From Pseudomonadota bacterium (lineage in GTDB: Bacteria > Desulfobacterota > Desulfovibrionia > Desulfovibrionales > Desulfomicrobiaceae), in contig JAEWKZ010000086.1 of assembly GCA_023393525.1 (NCBI GenBank), forward strand, positions 15,591-79,590: a stretch of 64,000 nt of DNA, given 5' to 3'. This document shows, piece by piece, positions 63,595-64,000 of this stretch. How positions within the stretch are numbered: position 1 is the stretch's first letter; each line of letters starts with the position of its first letter. The notes under the pieces were generated by a model. The model was not told where the DNA came from. It searched no databases and saw only the letters and a list, made by a program, of their open reading frames with translations. Made by a program: the position numbers and the translations under genes.

Positions 63595-64000
63595 ATGCCC
63601 AAGGTTGTGACAACTCTCATTTCCGCGTGTTTCCTGCTTGCCGCGCTGGCCCTTGTGCCCCTTGGCACGGCCGCCGCCCTGAAACACGACGAGGTGGATG
63701 CCAAACTGCTGGAGCTGGCCCGCGAGGGCCAGTTGACAGTCAGGGCCCTGCAGGGCTTCGGGCTTCTGGACGAGGGGCACCGGAAGCTCATTCTGGAGCT
63801 GCGGTCCAAAGGAAAACAGGACGCCCTCTCGGCGGACGGTGCGCAGATCGACGCCTGGCTGGCCGATGCCGCAAGCGGCAAACTGGAACTGACTCCCGAG
63901 CAGCAGGCCGGGCTCGCGCAGACCCGGGAGCTGTTCAGGCAGGTCGAGGCCCTGGCTTCATCCGCACCGTCCGGAGGGAACGAGACCGGCGGGGCAGCCC
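63595..64000 (+). CDS. Secreted TVRAL-domain protein, cut by window end
   Basis: Open from ATG 63595 (GGGAGG upstream) to the window edge, 135 codons seen without a stop. Signal peptide (VVTTLISACFLLAALALVPLGTAAA) and the third copy of the shared domain: LLELAREGQLTVRALQGFGLL followed by LSADGAQIDAWLADAASGKLELTPEQQ. A glycine/serine linker starts at the edge (SSAPSGGNETGG), so another domain probably follows. It shows the cluster continues to the right. Confidence 0.8.
   Translation, partial: MPKVVTTLISACFLLAALALVPLGTAAALKHDEVDAKLLELAREGQLTVRALQGFGLLDEGHRKLILELRSKGKQDALSADGAQIDAWLADAASGKLELTPEQQAGLAQTRELFRQVEALASSAPSGGNETGGAA

Noticed and set aside
48648..64000. Complete type VI secretion locus
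   Set aside because: No TssB/C sheath, Hcp, VgrG, ClpV or TssJLM genes are present in the window, so only a TPP-like envelope module can be claimed.

Overview
The window is high-GC bacterial chromosome with tightly packed genes, many ATGA-type start/stop overlaps, Gram-negative envelope genes (lipoproteins, a heptosyltransferase-like enzyme, Psd/PssA) and a haem block of HemA, a HemX-like protein and a CysG N-terminal domain. Gene content and style fit a Desulfovibrionales-type deltaproteobacterium (Desulfovibrio/Desulfomicrobium). That placement is inference; no rRNA is present to confirm it. I found no tRNA, rRNA, CRISPR array, integrase or insertion sequence.

Left part (1-24,700). A J-domain protein cut by the window edge is followed by a four-gene operon: a lysine 2,3-aminomutase-like radical SAM enzyme, two ATP-grasp ligases and a GNAT acetyltransferase, apparently an undescribed small-molecule pathway. 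Then come a lysozyme-like protein, an AT-rich acyltransferase, a hybrid histidine kinase, a polyamine-type ABC transporter (binding protein, ATPase, two permeases), a lipase with mutY, a glycosyltransferase, an ABC-F protein with a Nudix hydrolase, an orphan PilC/GspF, metF, asd, a class IV aminotransferase and a GT4 glycosyltransferase.

Middle part (24,700-48,520). An AhpF/thioredoxin-reductase-like flavoprotein, a PilZ protein, tilS, the minus-strand operon CysG-N/HemX-like/hemA, two glycosyltransferases, and psd-pssA immediately before leuA-leuC-leuD. leuB follows after a strong terminator and a structured repeat-like spacer. Then an EF-G paralogue, rluA, a membrane-anchored unknown, and the classic divergent arrangement of a TesA-like esterase with a YbbA/YbbP-like ABC system.

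Right part (48,650-64,000, continuing off the end). A long plus-strand run of envelope genes encodes a secreted von Willebrand A protein, an ABC ATPase, an FtsX-type permease, an FGE/SUMF1-fold protein, two coiled-coil lipoproteins, an S41 protease, two secreted proteins with a shared N-terminal domain plus a large secreted helical protein, a membrane zinc-ribbon protein, and a third protein with the shared domain that runs off the window. The first five resemble the envelope half of the type VI secretion threonine-phosphorylation pathway (PpkA periplasmic vWA domain, TagT, TagS, TagR, TagQ). No PpkA kinase, PppA phosphatase or T6SS structural gene is visible. The shared secreted domain (core TVRAL) looks new to me. 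This block is the best candidate in the window for an undescribed system.
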